This document shows positions 17,944 through 26,315 of a DNA stretch of 64,000 nucleotides, one piece after another. The position numbers were made by a program, and so were the translations under genes. The stretch is from Arthrobacter globiformis NBRC 12137 (lineage in GTDB: Bacteria; Actinomycetota; Actinomycetes; Actinomycetales; Micrococcaceae), in the NCBI RefSeq assembly GCF_000238915.1, contig NZ_BAEG01000027.1, positions 124,001 to 188,000 of the forward strand. The letters are read 5' to 3'. The number at the start of each line of letters is the position of its first letter. The stretch's first letter is position 1. Below the pieces are notes generated by a model that saw only the letters and a list, made by a program, of their open reading frames with translations, did not search any database and was not told where the DNA came from.

Positions 17944-18135
17944 TTAATCCTGGCCGGCAGCACTCCGGCGCCACAAGGTGGGGATGCCGCGGAACGCGGG
18001 AAATACCTGTCCTTCAAAGAAGGCGTGCGCCTCGTCCGGCGAGTCGACGGGGGCCCACATTCCCGACGCCGGGCAGTGGGTTCCGGTCGAAGCGGAGGGT
18101 GTGGAGCGTTCCCGAAGCAGTGCGATGCGTTTCAT
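17944..18135 (-). CDS. Small protein with a CPxSGxW motif
   Basis: A 63-aa protein with a basic start (MKRIALLRERS), a central THCPASGMWAPVDSP motif and an aromatic acidic stretch AHAFFEGQVFPAFRG. The CPxSGxWxP pattern recalls small bacterial proteins of the YjzC kind, although only one cysteine is present. AAGGA lies 12 nt before the ATG, rather far. It ends directly in the hairpin shared with dodecin. Coding is plausible but not certain. Confidence 0.5.
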   Translation of the reverse strand: MKRIALLRERSTPSASTGTHCPASGMWAPVDSPDEAHAFFEGQVFPAFRGIPTLWRRSAAGQD

Positions 18136-18247
18136 CGTTGAAGGTCATCCTTGGGTCGGAGGGCTGGGAGAAGTTCTCCTCCAAGGCTAGGAAACACGCC
18201 ACACGCGCCCAATGGACGAATGGATAGAATCCTGCCCTCCGGCTGGG

Positions 18248-18290
18248 CATCAGCACAGGCTGGCGACAGGGGCGCGGGCCTGTGCTGATG
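18248..18290 (-). terminator. Hairpin terminator of the proline-rich protein
   Basis: CATCAGCACAGGC at 18248-18260 pairs exactly with GCCTGTGCTGATG at 18278-18290 (13 bp, 17-nt loop). It begins 6 nt beyond the stop of the minus-strand gene ending at 18296. Confidence 0.7.
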
Positions 18291-18295
18291 GGTTG

Positions 18296-18505
18296 CTAAC
18301 GGGAGGGCGGCCGCTGCGGATCCTCCAGCGCGGGCTCATCAGGTTCGCCGTCCGGGCCGGTGGGCGGCCCCGGGGTGTCCTGGTGCGGAACTGCCGGTTC
18401 CTCCTGGGGCGGGTCCTGGTTGGGGTCGAAGGGGAATCCCTGGGGTGAACCTCCCTCGGGCTGGTCCGTCGGGTTCTGCTCCGGATCGGCGGGCGTATCG
18501 CTCAT
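18296..18505 (-). CDS. Small proline-rich low-complexity protein
   Basis: About 69 aa, rich in P, D, E, Q and G (repeated DPxQ/DPP/PE motifs) with no hydrophobic core, so probably disordered. The ATG at 18505 has an excellent AAGGA site with 8-nt spacing; a longer in-frame start at 18580 has no site. It is followed by its own terminator. Function unknown. Confidence 0.65.
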   Translation of the reverse strand: MSDTPADPEQNPTDQPEGGSPQGFPFDPNQDPPQEEPAVPHQDTPGPPTGPDGEPDEPALEDPQRPPSR

Positions 18506-18654
18506 GGTCTGGATCCTTAGCTGTTGGAAGGGCCGGGACTTTTCCGGCCGGGCCACTCCAAGAATTACCAGCGCCTCCACGGTTAGTCCAGAGCACCAAG
18601 CCCTTCGCCACGTGCAGTCGTCGGCAGTTCACCCGGAGCCGCCAGTTCACCGCG

Positions 18655-19401
18655 TCAGTTCACCAGTTCAGTCCTGGAGCGGCGGCCGGTCAACTTGCGG
18701 TGGCCTCGTTCCAGTTCGACGATGTCCCGCCCGAACGAAGCCCCCAGCGTCACGAGCGCCAGGACGACGCTTGACACGCCGATTCCACCGGGGACTCCGG
18801 GCGTGAGTGCCACCAGCAAGGCGAAGGGCTGGAAGGCGCCGATAACCTTGCGCAGCCTTTTAACGGGCAGCATTCGTTTCAGTTCAGGCCTGATCCAACC
18901 GGCGGCAACGAAGGCATACCACATGAGCCCGATGGCCAGCACCCAGGGACCGACGACAGGGATAGCTGCACACGACAGTACGAGGACCAGCGCTGCGTCA
19001 GTCTGGACATCCAGCCGAGCTCCCGCCGGGCTCACGCAGGCAAACCGCCGCGCAACGGCCCCGTCCACCGCGTCAAGAAGAAAAGCCACCGCACCAAGCA
19101 CGACCACCGGCATGCCGGGTCCGGTTCCGCTGAACAACGCCGGAACCGTTGCCGCCGCACAGCATGCCACCAGGACAGCACGGGTCAGGGTAACGCGGTC
19201 CGCTGCCGTGGTCAGCCGGGGCCTGCGGCAGACGATGGAAGCCGCAGCATGTCCTACAACCGCCACTCCGGCACCTATCGCGGCAAGGAAGTGCGGTGCC
19301 CCGGCACCGGTAGCAGTCAGAAGCCAAGTCCCGGACACAAGGAAACCAGCCATGGCAACGGCTACGTCCACCAGAGCGCGCCTACCGAGCAAGACCTGCA
19401 T
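18655..19401 (-). CDS. CDP-alcohol phosphatidyltransferase family membrane protein
   Basis: About 248 aa with six or more hydrophobic helices and the complete CDP-alcohol phosphotransferase signature DG-x2-AR-x8-G-x3-D-x3-D (DGAVARRF...GARLDVQTD near residues 128-151). Such enzymes transfer a phosphatidyl or phospho group from a CDP-alcohol to a small alcohol at the inner membrane. The start is uncertain: the ATG at 19401 follows AAGGAGG with unusually short spacing, and an ATG at 19419 is in frame. The acceptor (inositol phosphate, glycerol phosphate or other) cannot be told. Confidence 0.85.
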   Translation of the reverse strand: MQVLLGRRALVDVAVAMAGFLVSGTWLLTATGAGAPHFLAAIGAGVAVVGHAAASIVCRRPRLTTAADRVTLTRAVLVACCAAATVPALFSGTGPGMPVVVLGAVAFLLDAVDGAVARRFACVSPAGARLDVQTDAALVLVLSCAAIPVVGPWVLAIGLMWYAFVAAGWIRPELKRMLPVKRLRKVIGAFQPFALLVALTPGVPGGIGVSSVVLALVTLGASFGRDIVELERGHRKLTGRRSRTELVN

Positions 19402-19537
19402 ATGCCTCCTTGCGCTCATCGTAACAACAGGCGGCCCGCAAGCTTTCCCGGGCTGACCTCGGAAGATAGCAACACGGGCGGTCAAGCTGGCAACCGGGGT
19501 CTGGGCAAACAGCCCCCGATAGGAAAGACTCTTCCGC

Positions 19538-20368
19538 ATGGCACTCGCACCAGTCATCGAGCTGAACGACGGCAACCGGATACCCCAAATCGGCCTTGGC
19601 ACCTGGCCGCTGAACGACCGGGAGGTGAGTGACGCCGTCGTACGCGCTGCGGAAGCCGGATACCGTCATATCGATACGGCCGTGCGATACGGGAACGAGG
19701 CCGGCGTCGGATCCGGAATCCGAGCCAGCGGCCTGGACCGGGCGGAGTTCTTCATCACCACCAAGCTGGACGGGGAATTCCAGGGTGGGGATCTGGCCGT
19801 GGCAGGCCTTGAAGGCGCGCTGAAGCGCCTGAACCTGGACTATGTGGACTTGCTGCTGATTCACTGGCCACTCCCCCGCCGCGGAGATTTCATCTCCACG
19901 TGGAAGACCTTTGAACGTCTGCAGGGCGAAGGGAAAGCCCGGTCGATCGGCGTATCCAACTTCAAGCCCGCCCACCTGGAAAAGCTCATGTGGGAGACCG
20001 ACGTTGTACCGGCCGTGAACCAGATCCAGCTCAACCCGTCCGTGACCCGCTCCGCGGACTGCGCCTACAACGAGCGGCACGGGATTGCCACCGAATCATA
20101 CAGTCCGCTGGGTGCCGGATCGGGCCTCCTGTCCGCGCCCGTTCTGAACCGAATCGCCGGCAAACACGGCCGGACGGTGAGCCAGGTGGTGCTGCGCTGG
20201 CACGTCCAGAAGGGGCTGGTGGCCATCCCCAAGTCGGCCGATCCGCAGCGAATGACGGAGAACATTGACGTCTTCGATTTCACTTTGGATGAGGAGGACC
20301 TGACCGCCATTAGCACCCTCGATGAAGGGCCCGAGGCGGGCGTAAATTCCGACGTCCAGGGCCACTGA
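19538..20368 (+). CDS. Aldo/keto reductase
   Basis: A 276-aa NADPH-dependent (beta/alpha)8 aldo/keto reductase, 2,5-diketogluconate reductase-like. The catalytic tetrad is visible: Asp in HIDTAVRYGNE with Tyr of the same motif (near residues 45-50), Lys in FITTKLDGEF near 75, and His in LLIHWPLP near 108. GVSNFKPAHLEKL and IPKSADPQRMTENIDVFDF, the NADPH phosphate-binding end, are also present. It is a stand-alone gene. The physiological carbonyl substrate is unknown. Confidence 0.92.
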   Translation: MALAPVIELNDGNRIPQIGLGTWPLNDREVSDAVVRAAEAGYRHIDTAVRYGNEAGVGSGIRASGLDRAEFFITTKLDGEFQGGDLAVAGLEGALKRLNLDYVDLLLIHWPLPRRGDFISTWKTFERLQGEGKARSIGVSNFKPAHLEKLMWETDVVPAVNQIQLNPSVTRSADCAYNERHGIATESYSPLGAGSGLLSAPVLNRIAGKHGRTVSQVVLRWHVQKGLVAIPKSADPQRMTENIDVFDFTLDEEDLTAISTLDEGPEAGVNSDVQGH

Positions 20369-20515
20369 CGCCCGGGCGTGCGTTCGCCTTCCCGGCCGCT
20401 CCCCACCGGAGGGCGACTGGAAGAAAAATAGTAAGCATGTTTAGTATTAGGGAGAAGGACGAAGCGTACCCGGCAATCCGGGTAACTCCTTTAGCTGAAG
20501 AAGGAACGATAAAAA

Positions 20516-20778
20516 ATGGGTTTTTTGCATTTCTGATTCTGGGTCTCATCGCTGGAGCCATCGCTAAGGCCATCCTCCCCGGCCGACAGGGCGGCGGCAT
20601 TTTCATCACGCTTTTGCTGGGTGTCGTCGGCGCAATCCTCGGCGGCTTTATCGGCAGCGCGCTCTTCAACGTGGGTATCAACGAGTTCTTCTCGCTGTCC
20701 ACATGGCTGCTGGCGATCGGTGGGGCACTTATCGTCCTGCTGGTCTACGGCATGATTACCAAGCGCTCGGCCCACTAG
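20516..20778 (+). pseudogene. GlsB/YeaQ/YmgE-family membrane protein with start-region frameshift
   Basis: A transglycosylase-associated (GlsB/YeaQ/YmgE) stress protein with three short hydrophobic helices and the ILPGRQGGG loop. The expected beginning, ATG GGx TTT..., is present at 20516, but the homopolymer after it has six T's: the ATG frame hits TGA after six codons, while one more T would join it exactly to the conserved FFAFLILGLIAGAIAK frame. Without that base the frame can start only at an ATG at 20437, adding 26 atypical polar residues behind a weak ribosome site. This may be a true frameshift, slippage, or a one-base sequence error; the rest of the gene is intact. Confidence 0.7.
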
Positions 20779-20794
20779 GCCGAACAGTGCCGGA

Positions 20795-20825
20795 ACCGGC
20801 TCCGGGGAAACTTCCCGGAGCCGGT
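20795..20825 (+). terminator. Hairpin after the GlsB-like gene
   Basis: ACCGGCTCCGGG pairs perfectly with CCCGGAGCCGGT around a 7-nt loop (12-bp stem), 16 nt after the stop. A short T/C stretch follows. Confidence 0.75.
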
Positions 20826-20889
20826 CTCCTACCCGGCCCAACGGGCCGAATCAATTCGTACAGATCCCCCTCAAGAGCAGGAGATCATC

Positions 20890-21372
20890 ATGAAATCCAA
20901 ACTTCTCTTCGGCGCCGGAATCGCTGCAGGCTACGTGCTCGGATCCAGGTCCGGCCGGGCAGCTTACGACAAGCTCAAAGCACGGGCCGCAGGCATCTGG
21001 GACAGTAAGCCGGTCCAGGACAAGGTCACGGCAGCAACGGAAGCCGTCAAGGAAAAGGCCCCTGAGGTCGGTGACCAGTTGGCGGAAGCCGCGCGCCGGG
21101 CAGGAACCGTACTCAGCTCGGCCATGCACCACGACACGCCGAAACCGGGTGATGCTGGCACCGCTTCCGCCGGCACTGCATCTGCAGCCGGTACCTCGGC
21201 AGACAGCGGGCACGTGCCCGCCCACAGCACGCATCCGGAGACGGTCAACCTCGGAACCTCCGATGTGGAGTCCGATCCGGCACGCAACGACAGCACGGGC
21301 CAGGACTGGTCGGACGAGGGCGGAGCCACTCCCGCCGGCGCCGCCACGAATGTAAATCCAGACAAGCAGTAG
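20890..21372 (+). CDS. YtxH-like protein
   Basis: A 160-aa protein beginning with the YtxH signature: hydrophobic KLLFGAGIAAGYVLGSRSG (residues 4-22) followed by a basic helix AYDKLKARAAGIW. The middle is alpha-helical and charged (VQDKVTAATEAVKEKAPEVG), and the tail is low-complexity A/G/S/T and probably disordered. YtxH proteins are general-stress, membrane-tethered proteins of unknown mechanism. The ATG follows GCAGGAG. It lies next to the GlsB-like gene, another stress-associated small membrane protein. Confidence 0.82.
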   Translation: MKSKLLFGAGIAAGYVLGSRSGRAAYDKLKARAAGIWDSKPVQDKVTAATEAVKEKAPEVGDQLAEAARRAGTVLSSAMHHDTPKPGDAGTASAGTASAAGTSADSGHVPAHSTHPETVNLGTSDVESDPARNDSTGQDWSDEGGATPAGAATNVNPDKQ

Positions 21373-21420
21373 CGGGTTGGCTGCTTGAGCCTGCACCCTG
21401 GGTGGTGTGGGCAAGAAATA

Positions 21421-21683
21421 AAATGTCAGACCCCTCTGACAATGTTTTCCTATGGAAGCCACCGGGGAAACTGCGGACAGGATGTCAGGCCGGGCAACAT
21501 TGCCCGGCCTGCATTCTGCCCTGCTGCATGGCATCCCCGCTTCCGGACGTCCGGCTTCTGCCGGATCAGGCACCGCCGTTGCGGACACATCTTCGTCCGA
21601 CGGCGGTGCCGCAGCCGGCCTGGAGGCAGGCAGTGCTTTCGGTCACATCCAAAAATGTCAGACCCCCTTGAGATAGTTTTCCC
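21421..21683 (+). repeat. Partial duplication of the DUF222 gene leader and 5' end
   Basis: This gap holds a degraded copy of the start of the next gene. AAATGTCAGACCCC at 21421 recurs at 21653, and in both places ATGGAAGCC follows exactly 31 nt later (21452 and 21684). The 74-codon frame from 21452 resembles the first ~60 residues of the HNH protein (ME-A-GE near the start, SDGGAAAG and AAGS/EAGS later) and then runs into the second leader. It is a tandem 232-bp duplication, with the first copy no longer connected to the body of the gene. Confidence 0.75.
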
Positions 21684-23930
21684 ATGGAAGCCTTTGGGGA
21701 GGATCGAGCGGAGATGGCAGCCGGGACTGACGTCTCGGGCCTGGGTTCCGCGGCCCTGCTGCCTGGCCGCCGGCTGCGCAGCGTCCCGGCAGCTCCCCTT
21801 TCTGACGCACCGGCCAAGGACGTGTCCGACGGCGGTGCTGCCGCCGGCTTTGCAGCTGGCTCTGGCCCTGCCACTCCACAGCTCGGCACGGACGGCCCGG
21901 AGTCAGCTGCCCTGTTGACCGCTGAACTGGCGCTGGCAACGACTGATCTGAACGCGGCCCTGGCGCTGCTGGAGTCCGCCACCGGCTCGGCGCCGGAGGA
22001 GCTCGCCGCGGCCAACTTCCTTCAGGCGGCCGATTTCGCGGAACTGACCGAGAAGCTCTCCCGCCGCGTCGAACACCTGCAAGTACTCGCCGCCGCGGCG
22101 GTGGACCGGACACGGACCGAGGCGATCAACGCCGCCGCGACCGCCAGCCGCGCCGCCGGCTGGACCACAGGCTGGACCACAGGCTGGTGCACCGACCCCG
22201 GGCCTGTCCCGGATCCTGGCGCTCAGCCCTCCGAGCCGGCCGCCACCACGGCTGGAGCCTCTGGCTCCTCCTTAGCCGCTGCCGCCGCCCCCGCTCCAAC
22301 CCCGGCGGCCTCTGCCTCTGCGGTGGCCTGGTCCCCGGCCGATGACGGAGCCCGAAACACCGCCGAGTTCCTCCGCACCCGGCTCCGGATCAGCACCCCC
22401 GAAGCACGCCGCCGCCTCGCCCTCGCCAACGCCACCCTCCCCCGCGCCGGACTCGCCGGCCGGCCCATGCCACCCGAACGCGAAGAAACCGCAGCAGCCC
22501 TCACCACCGGAATCATCTCCTCCCGCGCCGGAACCACCATCACCACCGCCCTGGACAAAGTTCGCCACATCCCCGACCCCGCTCTGATCACCGAAATGGA
22601 ACACAACCTCACCCAAACCGCGATCGAAAACGACCACGACTTCCTCACCCGCATCGCCCACCGCTGGATCGACGCCCTCGACCAGGACGGCACCGAACCC
22701 TCCGAAGAAAACCTCCGCCACCGCCAAGGCGTCTTCCTCCACCACAAACGCGGCGGCCTCCACCACCTCGAAATCCGCGCCACCACCGACCAATACGAAG
22801 TCCTCACCACCGTCATGAACACCGCCACCAACCCCCGCACCACCACCCCCAACACCACCACCTGCCGGAATACCGACAACGGCACCAGCGTGGATGGCGG
22901 TATCCGTGTCGGCGGCAGCGCTGACGGCTGTACCAGCAGCGCCGGCAGCGGTGACGGCGGCAGCGGTGACGGCGGCAGCGGCAGCGCCGCCGGTATCAGC
23001 GCCGCCGCTGCCGACCCCGACGAGGCCTTCAACGCCCCCACCCCGGAACCGGACCTGGACCGCCGCACCCTCGCCCAGCAACGCCTCGACGGCCTCGTCG
23101 GCGCGTCCAAGGCAGCCCTCGCCGCCGGCACCCTGCCCACCACCGGAGGACTCCGCCCCCAAGTCATGGTCACCATCGGCTACCGGGACCTCCTCAACAG
23201 CATCCAAACCACCGCCAACCGCGGCCCCCGCTACGCCCCGAACACAAACGGCCCCGGCACCCGGCGAACAGACAGCCCCCGGCCAACACCCACCCCCTGG
23301 CAGGCCACCATCAATCCGCCAACAGGCCCGGACATCTGGCAAACCAGCGAATCCCAGCCCGAGCCAGGCACCGACCCGACCAACTGGCAGACCAGCGAAC
23401 CCGACACCCTGACAGGCAAACAGCCCGTCACCACGCTCCCCGGCATCAACTGGTCCGGCACCGACCCCTTCCCCACACCCCGCCCCGGCGGACCGAGCGG
23501 CGCACCCACCGGCAGCGGAACGTTCAACTACACCGGCCCCGTCACCGCCTCCACCATCCGCAAAATCGCCTGCGACGCCGACATCATCCCCGTCCTCCTC
23601 GGCAGCCAAGGACGCATCCTCGACATCGGCCGCACCACCCGGATCTTCCCGCCCCACATCCGCAAAGCCCTCAATGCCCGAGACCAAGGCTGCGCCTTCC
23701 CCAACTGCACCATCCCCGCATCCTGGTGCGAAGCCCACCACATCACCTACTGGTCCCGCCGCGGACCCACCAGCACCGACAACGGCGTCCTCCTCTGCAC
23801 CCACCACCACCACTTAATTCACAAGGAACAGTGGAAAATCCGCGTCAAAAACGGGGTCCCGTGGTTTATCCCACCGCCCCACATCGACCCCCGCCAACAA
23901 CCCCGGCAAAACCACCACCACAAAACATAA
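21684..23930 (+). CDS. DUF222-HNH (13E12 repeat family) putative endonuclease
   Basis: A 748-aa protein with an N-terminal DUF222 region (about residues 70-400, helical, with LLTAELALATTDLNAALALLES), a variable low-complexity middle rich in G/S/D (repeated GSGDGG units at about 410-440) and proline/threonine-rich linkers, and a C-terminal HNH domain (ARDQGCAFPNCTIPASWCEAHH, in parts, then NGVLLCTHHHHLIH near 690-720) with the zinc cysteines and catalytic histidines intact. These multi-copy actinobacterial genes are putative nucleases whose role is unknown. The ATG has no clear ribosome site but lies in a leader that is itself duplicated upstream. Confidence 0.88.
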   Translation: MEAFGEDRAEMAAGTDVSGLGSAALLPGRRLRSVPAAPLSDAPAKDVSDGGAAAGFAAGSGPATPQLGTDGPESAALLTAELALATTDLNAALALLESATGSAPEELAAANFLQAADFAELTEKLSRRVEHLQVLAAAAVDRTRTEAINAAATASRAAGWTTGWTTGWCTDPGPVPDPGAQPSEPAATTAGASGSSLAAAAAPAPTPAASASAVAWSPADDGARNTAEFLRTRLRISTPEARRRLALANATLPRAGLAGRPMPPEREETAAALTTGIISSRAGTTITTALDKVRHIPDPALITEMEHNLTQTAIENDHDFLTRIAHRWIDALDQDGTEPSEENLRHRQGVFLHHKRGGLHHLEIRATTDQYEVLTTVMNTATNPRTTTPNTTTCRNTDNGTSVDGGIRVGGSADGCTSSAGSGDGGSGDGGSGSAAGISAAAADPDEAFNAPTPEPDLDRRTLAQQRLDGLVGASKAALAAGTLPTTGGLRPQVMVTIGYRDLLNSIQTTANRGPRYAPNTNGPGTRRTDSPRPTPTPWQATINPPTGPDIWQTSESQPEPGTDPTNWQTSEPDTLTGKQPVTTLPGINWSGTDPFPTPRPGGPSGAPTGSGTFNYTGPVTASTIRKIACDADIIPVLLGSQGRILDIGRTTRIFPPHIRKALNARDQGCAFPNCTIPASWCEAHHITYWSRRGPTSTDNGVLLCTHHHHLIHKEQWKIRVKNGVPWFIPPPHIDPRQQPRQNHHHKT

Positions 23931-24040
23931 GCCCGCCCGAAAGACGGGCGCCGGGGCCGCGGGACCCGCGGTGAACGCCAGCGTTGGCGGGAAGAGCGCG
24001 ACTGCGCGGCAAGTGGGGCGAGCCCTGCACCCCAAGCGGG

Positions 24041-24862
24041 CTACAGCCGCTGCCCGATCGCCACTGTCCCGTCCAGTTCGGCTGACGCGGCGATCCGAGG
24101 GCGCAAGCCCGCACTGACCATGGCCGCAGCTGTACTTGGAGCCTGCAGCCGGCTCGTTTCAATGAGAAGGTGCCCGCCTTGCCTGAGCCAGGCACCCGCT
24201 TCCGCGATCACCCGACGCTGGATGTCCAGGCCGTCGGGCCCTCCGTCGAGCGACACCCGTGGCTCGTGAACTCGGGCCTCGTGGGGCATGCTGCGGATGG
24301 AAGCCGTGGGTACATACGGCGCATTTACCGCCAGGATCTCAACATTGCCCCGGAGCCGGGCAGGCAGCGCAGAGTAGAGGTCACCCTCGTGGACCACTCC
24401 GCCCACCGGCACGACGTTGAGGCCGGCGCAACGCACGGCAGCTGGGTCGACGTCGGAAGCGTGCACCTCAATGCCGGGCACGAGTGCCGCCAACGCGGCA
24501 CCTACTGCTCCGGAGCCGCAACACAGGTCAATGACGACTGGCGGGGTCGATGGCGATCCCTCCGCGGACGCCGCCTCCAAGGCGCCAAGCAGTGCAGCAG
24601 CCTCACGGACCAGCAGTTCCGTCCGGCGGCGCGGCACAAAAACGCCCGGCGCCACCCTGATCCGCAAACCGCAAAACTCGGCCCAGCCGAGAATATGCTC
24701 CAGCGGAAACCCGTCAACTCGCCGCTGCACGGCGTTGATCAGCTCGTTGGGGGCCAGGCCGGCACAAAGGAGGAGGTCCGCTTCGTCCTCGGCAAAGACA
24801 CAGCCGGCGGCGCGCAGTCTGCTGATGACGGTGAAACGGGAAAGCGGCGATTGAACATGCAT
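24041..24862 (-). CDS. PrmC/HemK-like protein-glutamine methyltransferase, substrate unknown
   Basis: A SAM-dependent methyltransferase of about 273 aa. An N-terminal helical domain (LINAVQRRVDGFPLEHILGWAEF in parts, FVPRRRTELLV near residue 82) precedes the Rossmann fold with motif I VIDLCCGSGAVGAALA near residue 108. Motif IV is NAPYVPT instead of PrmC's NPPY, as seen in an actinobacterial PrmC-like subgroup whose target is unknown. The ATG at 24862 follows AAGGA with 7-nt spacing; an earlier in-frame ATG at 24952 has no site. It is probably not the main release-factor methyltransferase. Confidence 0.83.
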   Translation of the reverse strand: MHVQSPLSRFTVISRLRAAGCVFAEDEADLLLCAGLAPNELINAVQRRVDGFPLEHILGWAEFCGLRIRVAPGVFVPRRRTELLVREAAALLGALEAASAEGSPSTPPVVIDLCCGSGAVGAALAALVPGIEVHASDVDPAAVRCAGLNVVPVGGVVHEGDLYSALPARLRGNVEILAVNAPYVPTASIRSMPHEARVHEPRVSLDGGPDGLDIQRRVIAEAGAWLRQGGHLLIETSRLQAPSTAAAMVSAGLRPRIAASAELDGTVAIGQRL

Positions 24863-25111
24863 GGAGGCGTCCTTCGGCTGAATGATGGGCGCTCCGTGCA
24901 TACGGCCGTCTAACCTTGGCGCTCCGAAGGGCGGCGAGCAGGAAGAACCCAAGCTGGCATTGCGTGAATGGCTCTCACCTCCCGGTAGTACCGAATCGGC
25001 ACATCATTGACGCTGCGCAGGCACTTCAGAACGTGCCCCGCAGCCAAATCGGCTCTGCAAAAATCAATGTTATCCGACGCCGAATCCGGCAATTATTGGC
25101 AGGATATAACG

Positions 25112-26155
25112 ATGACCCACAGCGAAACCCACACGCTCATCTGGACCGGCTCCTACACTGCGGACAGCGGCGGCCACGGTGCCGGAATCGGGGCCGTCTC
25201 GGCCAGCGCTGATGGGACGCTCACCTGGCGCGGCACGGCCGCAAAGGCGGACTCGCCGTCGTTCGTTGCCGCGCACCGGCAACTGCCGGTGGTTTACGCC
25301 GTTGGCGAGAACGCCAAAACCGTCCAGGCGTACCGGCGACGCGGAGAGTTCGGCCTCGAAGCCGTCGGCGAACCCTGGGTGGCCGGCGAAGCTGCCTGCC
25401 ACGTCACCGTCGATCCGCAGGGCAAATTCCTGATTGTTGCCTGCTGGGGTGACGGCCAGGTGCTGTTGTACGAACTGACGGACGACGGCGGGATCACCCG
25501 CCGCCTTCCGGCGGCGCCTTCCAGCGATCCGCACCGGGACGACCGCCCCAGCCGGGCGCACGCAAGCCTGGTACTCGCTGACGGCCGGATCATGACCACC
25601 GACCTCGGCCACGATCTCCTCCGGGTGTGGAACCACGTCCCCGGGACGGGCCTGGTGCTGGACCATGAGGTGGTGCTTCCGAAGAACAGCGGGCCCCGCC
25701 ACCTGGTGCAGCACTCCGATGGAACGGTGTTTGTGGTCTCCGAGTACTCCATCGAGGTTTTCGCAGCCCGGGCCGCCTCGGCATCGGGGAAGTTCGAGCT
25801 GACCGGGCAGGGTCCCGCGACGTCCGACGGCGCCAAGGACGGTGACTCCGCGGCCGAAATCGCCTTGTCGGCAGACGGGCGGTTCGCCTACGTAGGCGTG
25901 CGCGGATCCAACCGCGTCGGCGTGCTGGAAGTGACGCCGTCAGCTGAGGGCAGTCTGCTTAGCCCGCTCGGCGACTTTGCCAGCGGCGGCGACTGGCCCC
26001 GTCATCACCTGGTCCGCGGCGGGTGGCTTCACGTGGCCCATGAGCGGTCCCACGACATTACGACGTTCCGCTTGGACCTCCGGACCGGACTTCCGGAAGG
26101 CCCACTTCAGCGCCTCGTTGCGGGTTCCCCCACGGCCTTGATTGTGGCAAGCTAA
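25112..26155 (+). CDS. Lactonase-family seven-bladed beta-propeller protein
   Basis: About 347 aa, similar to the 6-phosphogluconolactonase (Pgl, YbhE-type)/3-carboxymuconate cyclase family: LIWTGSYTADSGGHGAGIG at the start, then repeated blade motifs such as FVAAHRQLPVVYAVGE, ACHVTVDPQGKFLIVACWG, SGPRHLVQHSDGTVFVVSE and ALSADGRFAYVGVRGSNRV, and the conserved WPRHHLV near the end. There is no signal peptide. The ATG at 25112 follows AGGAT. It may be a pentose-phosphate lactonase or act on another sugar lactone; no neighbour settles this. Confidence 0.85.
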   Translation: MTHSETHTLIWTGSYTADSGGHGAGIGAVSASADGTLTWRGTAAKADSPSFVAAHRQLPVVYAVGENAKTVQAYRRRGEFGLEAVGEPWVAGEAACHVTVDPQGKFLIVACWGDGQVLLYELTDDGGITRRLPAAPSSDPHRDDRPSRAHASLVLADGRIMTTDLGHDLLRVWNHVPGTGLVLDHEVVLPKNSGPRHLVQHSDGTVFVVSEYSIEVFAARAASASGKFELTGQGPATSDGAKDGDSAAEIALSADGRFAYVGVRGSNRVGVLEVTPSAEGSLLSPLGDFASGGDWPRHHLVRGGWLHVAHERSHDITTFRLDLRTGLPEGPLQRLVAGSPTALIVAS

Positions 26156-26192
26156 ACCGCAATCGACAAAGCCAATACAGGATTAGTCATCG

Positions 26193-26225
26193 CCAATACT
26201 GCTCCATCACAGGAGCTGGTATTGG
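26193..26225 (+). terminator. Hairpin after the lactonase gene
   Basis: CCAATACTGCTCC pairs imperfectly with GGAGCTGGTATTGG around a short loop. The same CCAATAC word also occurs at 26172, so the region contains both direct and inverted repeats. It lies 38 nt after the stop and 91 nt before the GH13 start and could be a terminator or part of the next gene's leader. Confidence 0.5.
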
Positions 26226-26315
26226 TTATCGGGCTTGCCTTGGATGAGTCGGCACCCTAACGGATTCCGGGCTTCCCCACCCGGACAAGCAACGTTGCTT
26301 TGCGGAAGGTCCAAC

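Noticed and set aside
22272..23813. Minus-strand G/V-rich 513-codon frame opposite the DUF222-HNH gene
   Set aside because: Extreme glycine/valine/alanine content typical of reverse reading of GC-rich DNA; the plus strand has the DUF222 and HNH motifs.
21684..23930. HNH gene as part of a restriction or toxin system
   Set aside because: No methyltransferase, specificity or immunity gene is adjacent; the protein is of the stand-alone DUF222-HNH kind.
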